64,000 nucleotides of DNA, from the NCBI RefSeq assembly GCF_012395815.1, contig NZ_JAAZQQ010000002.1, positions 248,001 through 312,000 on the forward strand. Reading direction: 5' to 3'. The notes beneath the pieces are model-generated. The model saw nothing but the letters and a program-made list of their open reading frames with translations, did no database searches and had not been told where the DNA came from. This DNA is from Roseicyclus persicicus (GTDB lineage: Bacteria; Pseudomonadota; Alphaproteobacteria; Rhodobacterales; Rhodobacteraceae). A program made the position numbers and the translations under genes. How positions within the stretch are numbered: position 1 is the stretch's first letter; every line of letters starts with the position of its first letter. This document shows positions 42,530 through 50,974 of the stretch, one piece after another.

Positions 42530-43600
42530 TCAGGCCGGGCCGGTGACGCGGTTGACGTGGCCCATCTTGCGGCCCGGGCGGGCCTGGGCCTTGCCGTAGA
42601 GGTGGACCTGCACGCCGGGTTCGGCGGCGAGCGGGACTGCGCGGGCGACATCGGCGCCGATAAGGTTCTCCATCACCACGTTGGCGTGGCGCGCGCCGTT
42701 GCCCAAGGGCCAGCCGGCGATGGCGCGGATGTGCTGCTCGAACTGGTCGACGGCGCAACCCGCCTGCGTCCAGTGGCCCGAGTTGTGCACGCGCGGGGCG
42801 ATCTCGTTTACCACGAGGCCCTGCGGCGTGACGAAGAGCTCCACCCCCATCACGCCGGTGTAGTCGAGCGCGGTCAGGATGCGCGAGGCGACGAGGACGG
42901 CGTCGGTGCGCAGCTTGAGCGGCAGGGCGGCGGGGACCGTGGTGGTCGACAGGATGCCGTCGACGTGGACGTTCTCGCCCGGGTCATAGGCGGCGACCGA
43001 CCCGTCGCGGCCGCGGGCGGCGATGACGCTGATCTCGCGGGAGAAGCGGACGAAGCCCTCGGCGATGGCGGGGGCGCCCTGCAGGGTGGCGAGCGCCGCG
43101 GGGGCGTCCTCCGGCGTCATCACGCGGGCCTGGCCCTTGCCGTCGTAGCCGAAGCGGCGGGTCTTGAGGATCGCGGGCGTGCCGGTGGCGGCCAGCGCCG
43201 CGGGCAGGTCGTCGGGCGTGTCGATCGGGGCGAAGGGGGCGGTGGCGAGGCCGAGGCCGGCGAGGAAGGTCTTTTCGGTCAGCCGGTCCTGGCTGACCTC
43301 TAGCGCGCGGCGGTCGGGGAAGAGCGGCGTCGTCTCGGCCAGCACGTCGAGCGAGGCGGCGGGGATGTTCTCGAACTCGTAGGTGATGAGGTCGCAGGAT
43401 TCCGCGAAGCGCCGGAGCGCGTCGAGGTCCTCGTAGGGGGCCTGGGTCCGGGCGTGGGCCACGTCGGCGGCGGGCGCCGCGCCGGGTTCATAGATGTGGC
43501 AGCGGTAGCCGAGGCGGGCCGCGGCCATCGACAGCATCCGGCCGAGCTGGCCGCCGCCGAGGATGCCGATGGTCGATCCGGGGGGGAGGGGCTCAGTCAT
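42530..43600 (-). CDS. purK: N5-carboxyaminoimidazole ribonucleotide synthase
   Basis: 356-residue ATP-grasp enzyme that carboxylates AIR with bicarbonate and ATP in purine synthesis. [23 protein letters not shown] is the N-terminal signature. [15 protein letters not shown] is the ATP loop, [15 protein letters not shown] and [17 protein letters not shown] hold metal/substrate residues. Length is normal. The start overlaps the purE stop by eight bases, giving a purE-purK operon whose products act consecutively. Confidence 0.96.
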   Translation of the reverse strand: MTEPLPPGSTIGILGGGQLGRMLSMAAARLGYRCHIYEPGAAPAADVAHARTQAPYEDLDALRRFAESCDLITYEFENIPAASLDVLAETTPLFPDRRALEVSQDRLTEKTFLAGLGLATAPFAPIDTPDDLPAALAATGTPAILKTRRFGYDGKGQARVMTPEDAPAALATLQGAPAIAEGFVRFSREISVIAARGRDGSVAAYDPGENVHVDGILSTTTVPAALPLKLRTDAVLVASRILTALDYTGVMGVELFVTPQGLVVNEIAPRVHNSGHWTQAGCAVDQFEQHIRAIAGWPLGNGARHANVVMENLIGADVARAVPLAAEPGVQVHLYGKAQARPGRKMGHVNRVTGPA

Positions 43601-44081
43601 CGGACGGGGTCTCGGGGATGGAGGCCGAGAGCGCCGCGCGCCAGGCGTCGAGGCGCTGGGCCAGCGCGGGGTCGGAGGTGGCCAGGATCGCCGCGGCCAT
43701 CAGCCCGGCGTTGGCCGCGCCCGCGGCCCCGATGGCCATGGTGGCGACCGGGTAGCCCTTGGGCATCTGCACGATGGAGTAGAGCGAATCGACGCCCGAC
43801 AGCGCCCTGGTCTGCACCGGCACACCGATCACCGGCACGCGCGTCTTGGAGGCCATCATGCCCGGCAGGTGCGCCGCGCCGCCGGCACCCGCGATGATGA
43901 CCTTGAGGCCGCGGTCCGCGGCGGTGCGGCCGTAGTCCCAAAGCCGGTCGGGGGTGCGGTGGGCCGAGACGATGCGCGCCTCGTAGGGCACGCCCAGCTC
44001 GTCGAGGATGGCGGCGGCCTCGCGCATCGTGGGCCAGTCCGACTGGCTGCCCATGATGATGCCGACCTCGATCTCTGCCAT
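43593..44081 (-). CDS. purE: N5-carboxyaminoimidazole ribonucleotide mutase
   Basis: 162-residue class I PurE, moving the carboxyl group made by PurK to give [55 protein letters not shown] and [21 protein letters not shown] are all conserved, including the catalytic His in SAHRTP. The start is the ATG of MAEIEVGII; a 39-base upstream extension is not supported. Overlaps purK by eight bases. Confidence 0.97.
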   Translation of the reverse strand: MAEIEVGIIMGSQSDWPTMREAAAILDELGVPYEARIVSAHRTPDRLWDYGRTAADRGLKVIIAGAGGAAHLPGMMASKTRVPVIGVPVQTRALSGVDSLYSIVQMPKGYPVATMAIGAAGAANAGLMAAAILATSDPALAQRLDAWRAALSASIPETPSDD

Positions 44082-44153
44082 GGCCCTTGCCCTCGCGCCG
44101 CCCCGGATGGAGCGCCGCACTATAGCCGCGCGCGGCCCGGGCGCAATCCGCCC

Positions 44154-44381
44154 TCAGGCGATGATGTCGGGGGTCAGCTCGTCCTCGATCCGGGCGATCC
44201 GGTCCTTGAGCTGAAGCTTCTGCTTCTTCAGCCGTCGCAGCGTCAGCTGGTCGGGGTTCACCGCGTCGTGCAGCGCGGCGATGGCGTCGTCGAGGTCGCG
44301 GTGTTCGCGCCGGAGGACCTCCAGCTTCACCCGCAGCACGTCCTCGTGCGTCATCTCGGTGGGGCCCTTGGGGGCGTTCAT
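44154..44381 (-). CDS. YdcH family (DUF465) protein
   Basis: 75-residue highly charged helical protein. LEVLRREHRDLDDAIAALHDAV and LRRLKKQKLQLKDRIARIEDEL form the two helices typical of DUF465/YdcH, with the LKKxKLxLKDxI signature. Function unknown. An alternative ATG at 44354 would remove nine residues. It is transcribed away from the Hsp20 gene. Confidence 0.88.
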   Translation of the reverse strand: MNAPKGPTEMTHEDVLRVKLEVLRREHRDLDDAIAALHDAVNPDQLTLRRLKKQKLQLKDRIARIEDELTPDIIA

Positions 44382-44567
44382 CTGGCTGCGATCCCCGCGC
44401 TGTCCATGGCCCGGGCAGACCCGCGGGCGCTGCAGTCTAGCGCGCTTGCCCCAGCCCGCCAAGACTTGCAGGGGGCCGGACCGCGCCCCATATCGGTGCC
44501 GAGGACGGGCCGCCGCGACCGGGGTCCGCCCATCGTGCAGATCGCTTGATGCAAGGATGTGCCCCGC

Positions 44568-44990
44568 ATGACGAAACTGACCCTTGGCTCGCATCCCTTC
44601 CTTCTGGGGTTCGACCAGCTGGAGCGCCTGGTGGAACGGACGGCCAAGTCCGACGCCAACGGCTACCCGCCCTACAACATCGAACAATACGGCGAAAATG
44701 CCTACCGCATCACGCTTGCCGTGGCGGGCTTCGCCGAGGACGATCTGGCCATCACGCTGGAGGACCGGCAGCTGGTGATCCGCGGCCGGCAGCGCGACGA
44801 GGCCGGCGACCGCGTGTTCCTGCACCGGGGCATCGCCGCGCGGCAGTTCCAGCGCAGCTTCGTGCTGGCCGAGGGCGTGGAGGTGTCGGGCGCGTCGATG
44901 GAAAACGGGCTCTTGCACATCGACCTCAAGCGCAGCCTGCCCGAGACCGTGGTGCAGACCATCCGCATCAATGGCGGACGGAAGGGCTGA
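44568..44990 (+). CDS. Hsp20 family small heat-shock protein
   Basis: 140-residue alpha-crystallin-type chaperone. The N-terminal TLGSHPFLLGFDQLERLVER matches IbpA-like proteins, NIEQYGENAYRITLAVAGFAEDDLAI starts the crystallin domain, and the C-terminal NGLLHIDLKRSLPE contains the conserved GxLxI-type strand. It holds unfolding proteins in a foldable state. No CIRCE or ROSE-like element is evident upstream. A DUF1150 gene follows after 15 bases. Confidence 0.92.
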   Translation: MTKLTLGSHPFLLGFDQLERLVERTAKSDANGYPPYNIEQYGENAYRITLAVAGFAEDDLAITLEDRQLVIRGRQRDEAGDRVFLHRGIAARQFQRSFVLAEGVEVSGASMENGLLHIDLKRSLPETVVQTIRINGGRKG

Positions 44991-45005
44991 GAGGAGGGTG
45001 ACAGC

Positions 45006-45233
45006 ATGACCAACGAACACGACGCGGCCGCCGTCCAGAGCCGGCCCATCGTCTATATCCGGCCCGTCGCCGTGGCCGACCTGCCCGCCGAGCTGCGCCA
45101 GCAGGCCCGGGGGGTCGACACGCTCTACGCCATCGGCAGCGAGACCGGCGAGCAGCTGGCGCTGGTCAAGGACCGCCAGCTGGCCTTTGTGGTGGCGCGC
45201 CAGAACGACATGGAGCCGGTCAGCGTGCACTGA
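45006..45233 (+). CDS. DUF1150 family protein
   Basis: 75-residue protein of the alphaproteobacterial DUF1150 family, which commonly follows an Hsp20 gene. VYIRPVAVADLPAELRQQARGVDTLYAIGSETGEQLALVKDRQLAFVVARQNDMEPVSVH is a compact alpha/beta stretch. Function unknown; genetic linkage suggests a stress role. GGAGGGTGAC precedes the ATG. Confidence 0.9.
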   Translation: MTNEHDAAAVQSRPIVYIRPVAVADLPAELRQQARGVDTLYAIGSETGEQLALVKDRQLAFVVARQNDMEPVSVH

Positions 45234-45243
45234 CCCGCGGCGC

Positions 45244-45277
45244 GGCAGGTGCCCCTGTCGGGCGCAGGGCCCCTGCC
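45244..45277. terminator. Hairpin between convergent DUF1150 and nadE
   Basis: GGCAGG-T-GCCC-CTG pairs with CAGGGC-CCCTGCC with one mismatch and a bulge. There is no U-tract on either strand, so factor-independent termination would be weak. Confidence 0.35.
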
Positions 45278-45302
45278 GTCCCGCACAGCCTTCGGGCGGA
45301 TG

Positions 45303-46970
45303 TCAGCTTTCGCCTGACCCGTCGCGCCAGCGGTTCACGATCGGGTAGCGGCGGTCGAGCCAGAACGCCCGCTCGGTCAGCCGCGCGCCGGGCGCGGACT
45401 GGAAGCGCTTGTATTCGCTGATGTAGATCAGGTGCTCGACCTTCTTCACCGTGGCCCGGTCATGGCCCATCGCCACCACGTCCGCGACCGACGCCTCCTT
45501 GTCGATCAGCATCTCGAGGATCACGTCCAGCACCTCGTAGGGGGGCAGGCTGTCCTCGTCCTTCTGGTTCTCGCGCAGCTCGGCGGTGGGGGGCTTGTCG
45601 ATCACGCGGGGCGGGATCACCTCGCCCGCGGGGCCCTTCATCCAGTCGAAATGATGGGTGTTGCGCCAGCGGCAGGTCTCGAAGACACGGGTCTTGTAGA
45701 GGTCCTTGATCGGGTTGTAGCCGCCCGCCATGTCGCCGTAGATCGTGGCGTAGCCCACCGCGACCTCGGACTTGTTGCCCGTGGTCAGGAGCATCTCGCC
45801 GAACTTGTTGGACAGCGCCATCAGCATCACGCCGCGCAGGCGCGACTGGATGTTCTCCTCGGTCAGACCGGGCTCGGTGCCGGCGAACAGCGGCGCCAGC
45901 GTGTCCAGCACGGTGGCGTGCGCCGCCGCGATCGGCACGGTATCCAGCCGCGTGCCCAGCCGCCGCGCCACCTCGGCCGCGTCCTCCAGCGAGACGGCGG
46001 AGGTGAAGCGCGAGGGCAGCATCACGCAGCGTACGTTGTCGGGGCCCAGCGCATCGGCGGCCAGCGCCGCCACCAGCGCCGAATCCACCCCGCCCGACAG
46101 GCCCAGCACCGCCTTGGAAAACCCGGTCTTGCCGAAGTAGTCGCGCAGCGCCTCGACCATGACGCGGTAGTCCGCCTCCCAGTCGTCGGGCAGCGCGACC
46201 TTGTCGCCCGGCACCGCCTGCCAGCCCCCGGGCCCGCTCTCGAAATCGACGTGGGTCAGGCAGGGCGCGAAGGCGGGCATCTGGTGCGTCAGCACGCCGT
46301 GCGGGTTCAGGACGAAGCTTGCCCCGTCGAACACCTGGTCGTCCTGCCCGCCGATCAGGTTCAGGTAGACCAGCGGCAGCCCGGTCTCGATCACCCGCGA
46401 CACCATGATCGCCTGGCGCTGGTGCATCTTGCCCCGGTGGTAGGGCGACCCGTTCGGCACCAGCAGGATCTCGGCCCCGGTCTCGGCCAGCGTCTCGGTC
46501 ACGTCCTCGAACCAGGCGTCCTCGCAGATCGGGATGCCGATGCGCACGGGCCCCACCCGCACCGGGCCGGCCGGGTCGCCGGCGTGGTAATAGCGCTTCT
46601 CGTCGAAGACGTTGTAGTTCGGCAGGTGATGCTTCAGCACCTGCGCCGCGACCTTGCCGCCCTGCAGCACGAAATAGGCGTTGAAGGGCTTGTCGCCGCC
46701 CGGCAGCGGCCCGCCGATCCCCAGCGCCGGGCCATCGGCGCAGTCGGCTGCGAGCCGCGCCAGCACCCGGCTCACGTCGGCGTCGAAGGCGGGCTTCTTC
46801 ACCAGGTCCTGCAGCTGGTAGCCGGTCAGGAACATCTCGGGGAAGGCCACCATGTCGGCGCCCGCAGCCTTCGCCTCGGCCCAGGCGGCGCGCGCGAGCG
46901 CGGCGTTGCCCTCCAGGTCTCCGACCGTGGCGTTCAGTTGTGCGAGGCTCAGGCGGAACCGCTCGGCCAT
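45303..46970 (-). CDS. nadE: Glutamine-dependent NAD+ synthetase
   Basis: 555-residue two-domain enzyme converting nicotinic acid adenine dinucleotide to NAD+. The N-terminal nitrilase-type glutaminase has the Glu-Lys-Cys triad in FPEMFLTGYQ, LKHHLPNYNVFDE and GIPICEDAW. The synthetase domain has the ATP P-loop LGLSGGVDSALVAA and TGNKSEVAVGYATIYGDMAGG. Length is typical. The start MAERFRLSLAQLNATVGD fits the family; 60 bases of in-frame sequence upstream are not used. Confidence 0.96.
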   Translation of the reverse strand: MAERFRLSLAQLNATVGDLEGNAALARAAWAEAKAAGADMVAFPEMFLTGYQLQDLVKKPAFDADVSRVLARLAADCADGPALGIGGPLPGGDKPFNAYFVLQGGKVAAQVLKHHLPNYNVFDEKRYYHAGDPAGPVRVGPVRIGIPICEDAWFEDVTETLAETGAEILLVPNGSPYHRGKMHQRQAIMVSRVIETGLPLVYLNLIGGQDDQVFDGASFVLNPHGVLTHQMPAFAPCLTHVDFESGPGGWQAVPGDKVALPDDWEADYRVMVEALRDYFGKTGFSKAVLGLSGGVDSALVAALAADALGPDNVRCVMLPSRFTSAVSLEDAAEVARRLGTRLDTVPIAAAHATVLDTLAPLFAGTEPGLTEENIQSRLRGVMLMALSNKFGEMLLTTGNKSEVAVGYATIYGDMAGGYNPIKDLYKTRVFETCRWRNTHHFDWMKGPAGEVIPPRVIDKPPTAELRENQKDEDSLPPYEVLDVILEMLIDKEASVADVVAMGHDRATVKKVEHLIYISEYKRFQSAPGARLTERAFWLDRRYPIVNRWRDGSGES

Positions 46971-47144
46971 GGGGCGCCCTTTCGTCAGGTGGTCCGGGGG
47001 CACATGTAACAGAATGCGCCCCGAGGCCAAGGCCGGGCGGCGCCCCGCCGCCTGCCTCCAAAGCCGTTGCGCGGGCGCGCCCGACCCCCTAGCTTTGCGG
47101 CAACAAGATCAACAGCTGCTCCGAGCAACAGGGGGGCAAGACCC

Positions 47145-48632
47145 GTGTCCAGGTTCACCCACGCCATGGCGGCCTCCGCCATGATCCTCTCCGCGTCCGT
47201 CGCGCTGGCGCAGGACACCGAGACCGTCGTCGACATCCAGCAATACGACAACGGCGGCATCTACGAGGGCGAGTTCCGCAACGGCGTGCAGCACGGGCAG
47301 GGCACCTACCGCCTTCCCAACGGCTACGAATACACCGGCCAGTGGGTCGACGGCGAGATCCGCGGCACCGGCCGCGCGACCTTCCCCGACGGCTCGGTCT
47401 ACGAGGGCGAGTTCGTCGCCGGCCGCCCGCAGGGCACCGGACGGATCACCTTCTCGGACGGGTCCACCTACGAGGGCGAATGGGTCGAGGGCCGCATCCA
47501 GGGCACCGGCACCGCGGCCTATTCCAACGGCGTCGGCTACACCGGCCAGTTCCAGGACGCGCTGCACCACGGCCAGGGCGTGATGACGGGGCCGAACGGC
47601 TACCGCTACGAGGGCCAGTGGGAGGCCGGGCTGAAACAGGGGCAGGGCACCATCACCTACCCCGACGGCGCGACCTACACCGGCGGCTTCGCGGCCGGGC
47701 AGCGCTCGGGCACCGGGCGCCTCGTGATGCCCGACGGCGTGACCTACGAGGGCGAATGGGCCAACGGCCAGATCAACGGCACCGGCACCCTGACCCAGCC
47801 CAACGGTGACGTCTATACCGGCACGCTGGTGAACGGCCAGCGCCAGGGCACGGGCACGGTGCGCTACGCCAACGGCGACGTCTACGAAGGCGAGTTCGCC
47901 GACGACCAGCGCCACGGCGCCGGCACCTTCACCGCGACCGACGGCTACACCTATGTCGGGCAATGGGCCGAGGGCCGCATCTCGGGGCAGGGCCGCGTCA
48001 CCTATCCCGACGGCTCGGTCTACGAGGGCGCGTTCCAGAACGACCTCGCCCACGGCACCGGCACCATCACCTACCCCGACGGCTCCAGCTACGCGGGCGA
48101 CTGGGTCGAGGGCGTGATCCAGGGCACCGGCACCGCGACCTACGCCAACGGGCTGACCTACGTCGGCCAGTTCCTCAATGCCCGCCAGCACGGGCAGGGC
48201 GTGATGAGCCACCCCGACGGCTACCGCTACGAAGGCCAGTGGGAGGACGGGCTGCGCCACGGGCAGGGTCGCGCGACCTATTCCGATGGCTCGGTCTACG
48301 ACGGCACCTTCGTCGCGGGCGACCGCGCGGGCCAGGGCCGGCTGACCATGACCGACGGCTTCTCCTACATCGGCGAATGGGCCGACGGCGAGATCAACGG
48401 CTTCGGCATCGCCACCTATTCCAACGGCGACGTCTACGAGGGCCGCTTCGTCAACGGCCGCCGCCAGGGCGAGGGCACCATGCGCTACGCCTCGGGCGAG
48501 GTGCTGCGCGGCACCTGGGAAAACGGGCTGCCGACCGAGGGCGGCGCGGTGGACGGCCCCGCGCCGGCCGCCGACCCCGACACGACCGAACCGGCCCCGG
48601 GCGAGGGCACCGCGCCGGCCCCCACCCAGTGA
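47145..48632 (+). CDS. Exported MORN-repeat protein
   Basis: 495-residue protein with signal peptide (FTHAMAASAMILSASVALAQ). It contains 18 consecutive 23-residue MORN units of the form GxxYEGxWxxGxxxGxGxxxxPD plus a partial one, then a Pro/Ala/Glu tail. Units 10-18 repeat units 1-9 in order. MORN domains bind lipids or proteins; the target in bacteria is mostly unknown. The GTG start with GGGGGG upstream is chosen; an ATG at 47166 would shorten the signal peptide. It stands alone, divergent from nadE. Confidence 0.88.
   Translation: MSRFTHAMAASAMILSASVALAQDTETVVDIQQYDNGGIYEGEFRNGVQHGQGTYRLPNGYEYTGQWVDGEIRGTGRATFPDGSVYEGEFVAGRPQGTGRITFSDGSTYEGEWVEGRIQGTGTAAYSNGVGYTGQFQDALHHGQGVMTGPNGYRYEGQWEAGLKQGQGTITYPDGATYTGGFAAGQRSGTGRLVMPDGVTYEGEWANGQINGTGTLTQPNGDVYTGTLVNGQRQGTGTVRYANGDVYEGEFADDQRHGAGTFTATDGYTYVGQWAEGRISGQGRVTYPDGSVYEGAFQNDLAHGTGTITYPDGSSYAGDWVEGVIQGTGTATYANGLTYVGQFLNARQHGQGVMSHPDGYRYEGQWEDGLRHGQGRATYSDGSVYDGTFVAGDRAGQGRLTMTDGFSYIGEWADGEINGFGIATYSNGDVYEGRFVNGRRQGEGTMRYASGEVLRGTWENGLPTEGGAVDGPAPAADPDTTEPAPGEGTAPAPTQ
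47253..48494 (+). repeat. Two tandem 621-base blocks in the MORN gene
   Basis: Block A (47253-47873) and block B (47874-48494) each encode nine MORN units and align unit by unit. For example GYRYEGQWEAGLKQGQG aligns with GYRYEGQWEDGLRHGQG, and GDVYTGTLVNGQRQGTG with GDVYEGRFVNGRRQGEG. Confidence 0.8.
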
Positions 48633-48668
48633 CGCGGCGCGGCTGACGGCGCGATAGGGGCGCTCCAA

Positions 48669-48700
48669 CCCCCTCATCTTTGCTTCAGAAATACTCCCGC
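48669..48700 (-). repeat. Dispersed GTATTT...AAGATG repeat, copy 4 (long form)
   Basis: On the minus strand GGAGTATTTCTGAAGC then AAAGATGAGGGGG. It lies between the convergent MORN and sulfurylase genes. Two further hairpins, near 48765-48790 and 48798-48812, follow towards the sulfurylase stop. Confidence 0.75.
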
Positions 48701-48830
48701 CGGAGGCTCCCGCACGCCCAACCCGCGCGAGGCCCGACAGGCTCTCCCCCAGAAACACGCACGCGCGCGCCCCGCGTCAGCGGGGCGCGCCCGGGCGCCG
48801 GCGAAGCCGGCGTAACCCCGGCAGGGGCGA

Positions 48831-50897
48831 TCAGGCCGCGATCAGCCCCATGCTCTCCAGCTTCAGCAGCACCTGCTGCGCGCAGTAGTCCACCTCGGTG
48901 CCCTCGGTATCCACCACCAGCTCGGCGTTGGTCGGGGCCTCGTAGGGGTCGGAAATCCCGGTGAACTCCTTGATCTTGCCCTCGCGCGCCAGCTTGTAGA
49001 GCCCCTTGCGGTCGCGCCGCTCGCATTCCTCGATCGAGGTCGCCACGTGCACCTCGACGAAGGCGCCGTAGGCCTCGACCATCTCGCGCACGGCGCGCCG
49101 GGTGGCGGTGTAGGGCGCGATCGGCGCGCAGATGGCGATGCCGCCGTTCTTGGTGATCTCGGAGGCGACATAGCCGATGCGGCGGATGTTGATGTCGCGG
49201 TGCTCCTTGGAGAAGCCCAGCTCGGACGACAGGTGCTTCCGCACCACGTCCCCGTCGAGCAGCGTCACCGGGCGCCCGCCCATCTCCATCAGCTTGACCA
49301 TCAGCGCGTTGGCGATGGTCGACTTGCCCGACCCGGACAGGCCGGTGAAGAACACCGTGAAGCCCTGCTTCGAGCGCGGCGGCGAGGTTCGGCGCAGCTC
49401 CTTGACCACCTCGGGGAAGGAGAACCATTCCGGTATCTCCAGCCCCTCGCGCAGCCGGCGGCGCAGCTCGGTGCCCGAGATGTCGAGCACGGTATCGCCC
49501 TCGGGCACCTCGTTGGCGGGGTAGTACTGCGCCTTCTCCTGCACGTAGACCATGTGCTTGAAGTCGACCATCTCGAGCCCGATCTCGGCCTCGTGCTGCT
49601 TGAACAGCTCCTGCGCGTCGTAGGGGCCGTAGAAATCCTTGCCCTGGCTGTTCTTGCCCGGGCCGGCATGGTCGCGGCCGACGATGAAATGGGTGCAGCC
49701 GTGGTTCTTGCGGATCAGGCCGTGCCACACGGCCTCCCGCGGGCCGGCCATGCGCATGGCGAGGTTCAGGAGGCTCATGGTGGTGGTGGCCGACGGATAC
49801 TTGTCCAGCACCGCCTCGTAGCAGCGCACGCGGGTGAAATGGTCCACGTCGCCGGGCTTGGTCATGCCGACCACGGGGTGGATCAGCAGGTTGGCCTGCG
49901 CCTCCTTGGCGGCGCGGAAGGTCAGCTCCTGGTGTGCGCGGTGCAGCGGGTTGCGGGTCTGGAACGCGACGATGCGGCGCCAGCCGAGCTTGCGGAAATA
50001 GGCGCGCAGCTCGTTCGGCGTGTCGCGGCGGGCGCGGAAGTCATAATGCACCGGCGGCTGGATGCCGGTGATCGCGCCGCCCAGGTAGACCGGCCCCGCG
50101 CGGTGGTGCAGGTAGTAGACCGCCGGGTGCGCGATGTCGTCGGCGCCGAACACCATCTGCGCCTCGCGCGCCTTGTTCGGGATGTACTTGTCGCTGATCG
50201 ACAGGATCGCGAGGATCACCCCCTCGGCGTCGCGCAGCGCGATGTCCTGGCCGGGCTCGACCTTGGCGGCGAAGTCCTCGGACACGTCCAGCGTGATCGG
50301 CATCGGCCACAGCGTGCCGTCGGCCAGCCGCATGGTTTCCACCACGCTCTCGTAATCCTCCTTGCCGAGGAAGCCCTTCAGCGGGTTGAACCCGCCGTTC
50401 ATCAGCAGTTCCAGGTCGCAGACCTGGCGCTGCGTGAGGTCCCAGGACACCAGGTCCGCCGCCTCGCGCTTCAGCTTCTGCGCGCTGTCGGGGGAAACGT
50501 AGAGCTCCTGAATGGGGGCGAGGTGGGGCTGCATCACTTGTGTCCTGTGCTTGGTGGAAAGAAGGCCGCTCGACACGCCGGTCAGCTCGGCGTGCAGGGC
50601 GTCGTATTCGGCGAGCTTCCGGGCGAGGAAGCGGTCGGTCAGGCGCGCCTTCTCGGCGGCGCCGTGGGGGGTGAGGGCGTAGGCGAAGCGGCTCCGGCGG
50701 TCGACGCTGTCGCGGCCGGTGACGCGCACCAGCCCCGCCTCGGTCACCGCGCGCAGCTGCGCGTTGAGCCGACCGAGGCTGATCCCCAGCGCCTCGGCGG
50801 TCGCGCGCTGCGACGCCTCGGGCGCCAGGTCGAGCTGGCGCAGGAGGCGGAAGAGCAGCTCGTCTTCCGGAAGCGACAGGGAGGGGAGTCGGGTCAT
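48831..50897 (-). CDS. sat/cysC: MarR-type winged helix fused to bifunctional ATP sulfurylase/APS kinase
   Basis: One uninterrupted 688-residue frame. Residues 1-105 are an EPS-associated MarR-type DNA-binding domain (QRATAEALGISLGRLNAQLRAV, SRFAYALTPHGAAEKARL). Residues 122-~505 are ATP sulfurylase with QTRNPLHRAHQ (313-323) and GRDHAGPG (407-414). Residues ~510-688 are APS kinase with P-loop GLSGSGKS (519-526). The enzyme turns sulfate and ATP into APS and then PAPS. Normally the regulator and enzyme are separate genes; here no stop separates them. An internal ATG at 50534 with AGGA could also give a 567-residue enzyme alone. Divergent from a sulfotransferase. Confidence 0.85.
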   Translation of the reverse strand: MTRLPSLSLPEDELLFRLLRQLDLAPEASQRATAEALGISLGRLNAQLRAVTEAGLVRVTGRDSVDRRSRFAYALTPHGAAEKARLTDRFLARKLAEYDALHAELTGVSSGLLSTKHRTQVMQPHLAPIQELYVSPDSAQKLKREAADLVSWDLTQRQVCDLELLMNGGFNPLKGFLGKEDYESVVETMRLADGTLWPMPITLDVSEDFAAKVEPGQDIALRDAEGVILAILSISDKYIPNKAREAQMVFGADDIAHPAVYYLHHRAGPVYLGGAITGIQPPVHYDFRARRDTPNELRAYFRKLGWRRIVAFQTRNPLHRAHQELTFRAAKEAQANLLIHPVVGMTKPGDVDHFTRVRCYEAVLDKYPSATTTMSLLNLAMRMAGPREAVWHGLIRKNHGCTHFIVGRDHAGPGKNSQGKDFYGPYDAQELFKQHEAEIGLEMVDFKHMVYVQEKAQYYPANEVPEGDTVLDISGTELRRRLREGLEIPEWFSFPEVVKELRRTSPPRSKQGFTVFFTGLSGSGKSTIANALMVKLMEMGGRPVTLLDGDVVRKHLSSELGFSKEHRDINIRRIGYVASEITKNGGIAICAPIAPYTATRRAVREMVEAYGAFVEVHVATSIEECERRDRKGLYKLAREGKIKEFTGISDPYEAPTNAELVVDTEGTEVDYCAQQVLLKLESMGLIAA
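50534..50551 (-). promoter_or_regulatory. Possible internal ribosome binding site and start of the enzyme part
   Basis: ACAGGACACAAGTG precedes an in-frame ATG (first base 50534 on the minus strand). Translation from here begins at QPHLAPIQELYVS, the usual N-terminus of sulfurylase, giving 567 residues without the DNA-binding domain. The AGGA lies eight bases from the ATG, an acceptable spacing. Confidence 0.5.
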
Positions 50898-50908
50898 GCC
50901 TGTACCTT

Positions 50909-50924
50909 TGTTCGGGAATGAACA
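50909..50924. promoter_or_regulatory. Candidate operator, proximal copy
   Basis: TGTTC-GGGAAT-GAACA, a perfect five-base-arm palindrome 11 bases before the fusion gene's ATG. On the minus strand a -10-like TATGTT overlaps it, so a bound protein would block transcription of the fusion gene. Confidence 0.6.
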
Positions 50925-50955
50925 TACCTGGTCCGGGCGGTCTTGAAAAGAGGAA

Positions 50956-50971
50956 TGTTCACGGATGAACA
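50956..50971. promoter_or_regulatory. Candidate operator, distal copy
   Basis: TGTTC-ACGGAT-GAACA, same arms and spacing as the site 47 bases away. It ends three bases before the sulfotransferase ATG. Two matching sites in one divergent gap suggest a cooperative regulator controlling both genes. Confidence 0.6.
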
Positions 50972-50974
50972 AAT

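Noticed and set aside
50909..50971. LexA (SOS) box
   Set aside because: The alphaproteobacterial box is a direct repeat GTTC-N7-GTTC; these sites are palindromes and the neighbours are not SOS genes.
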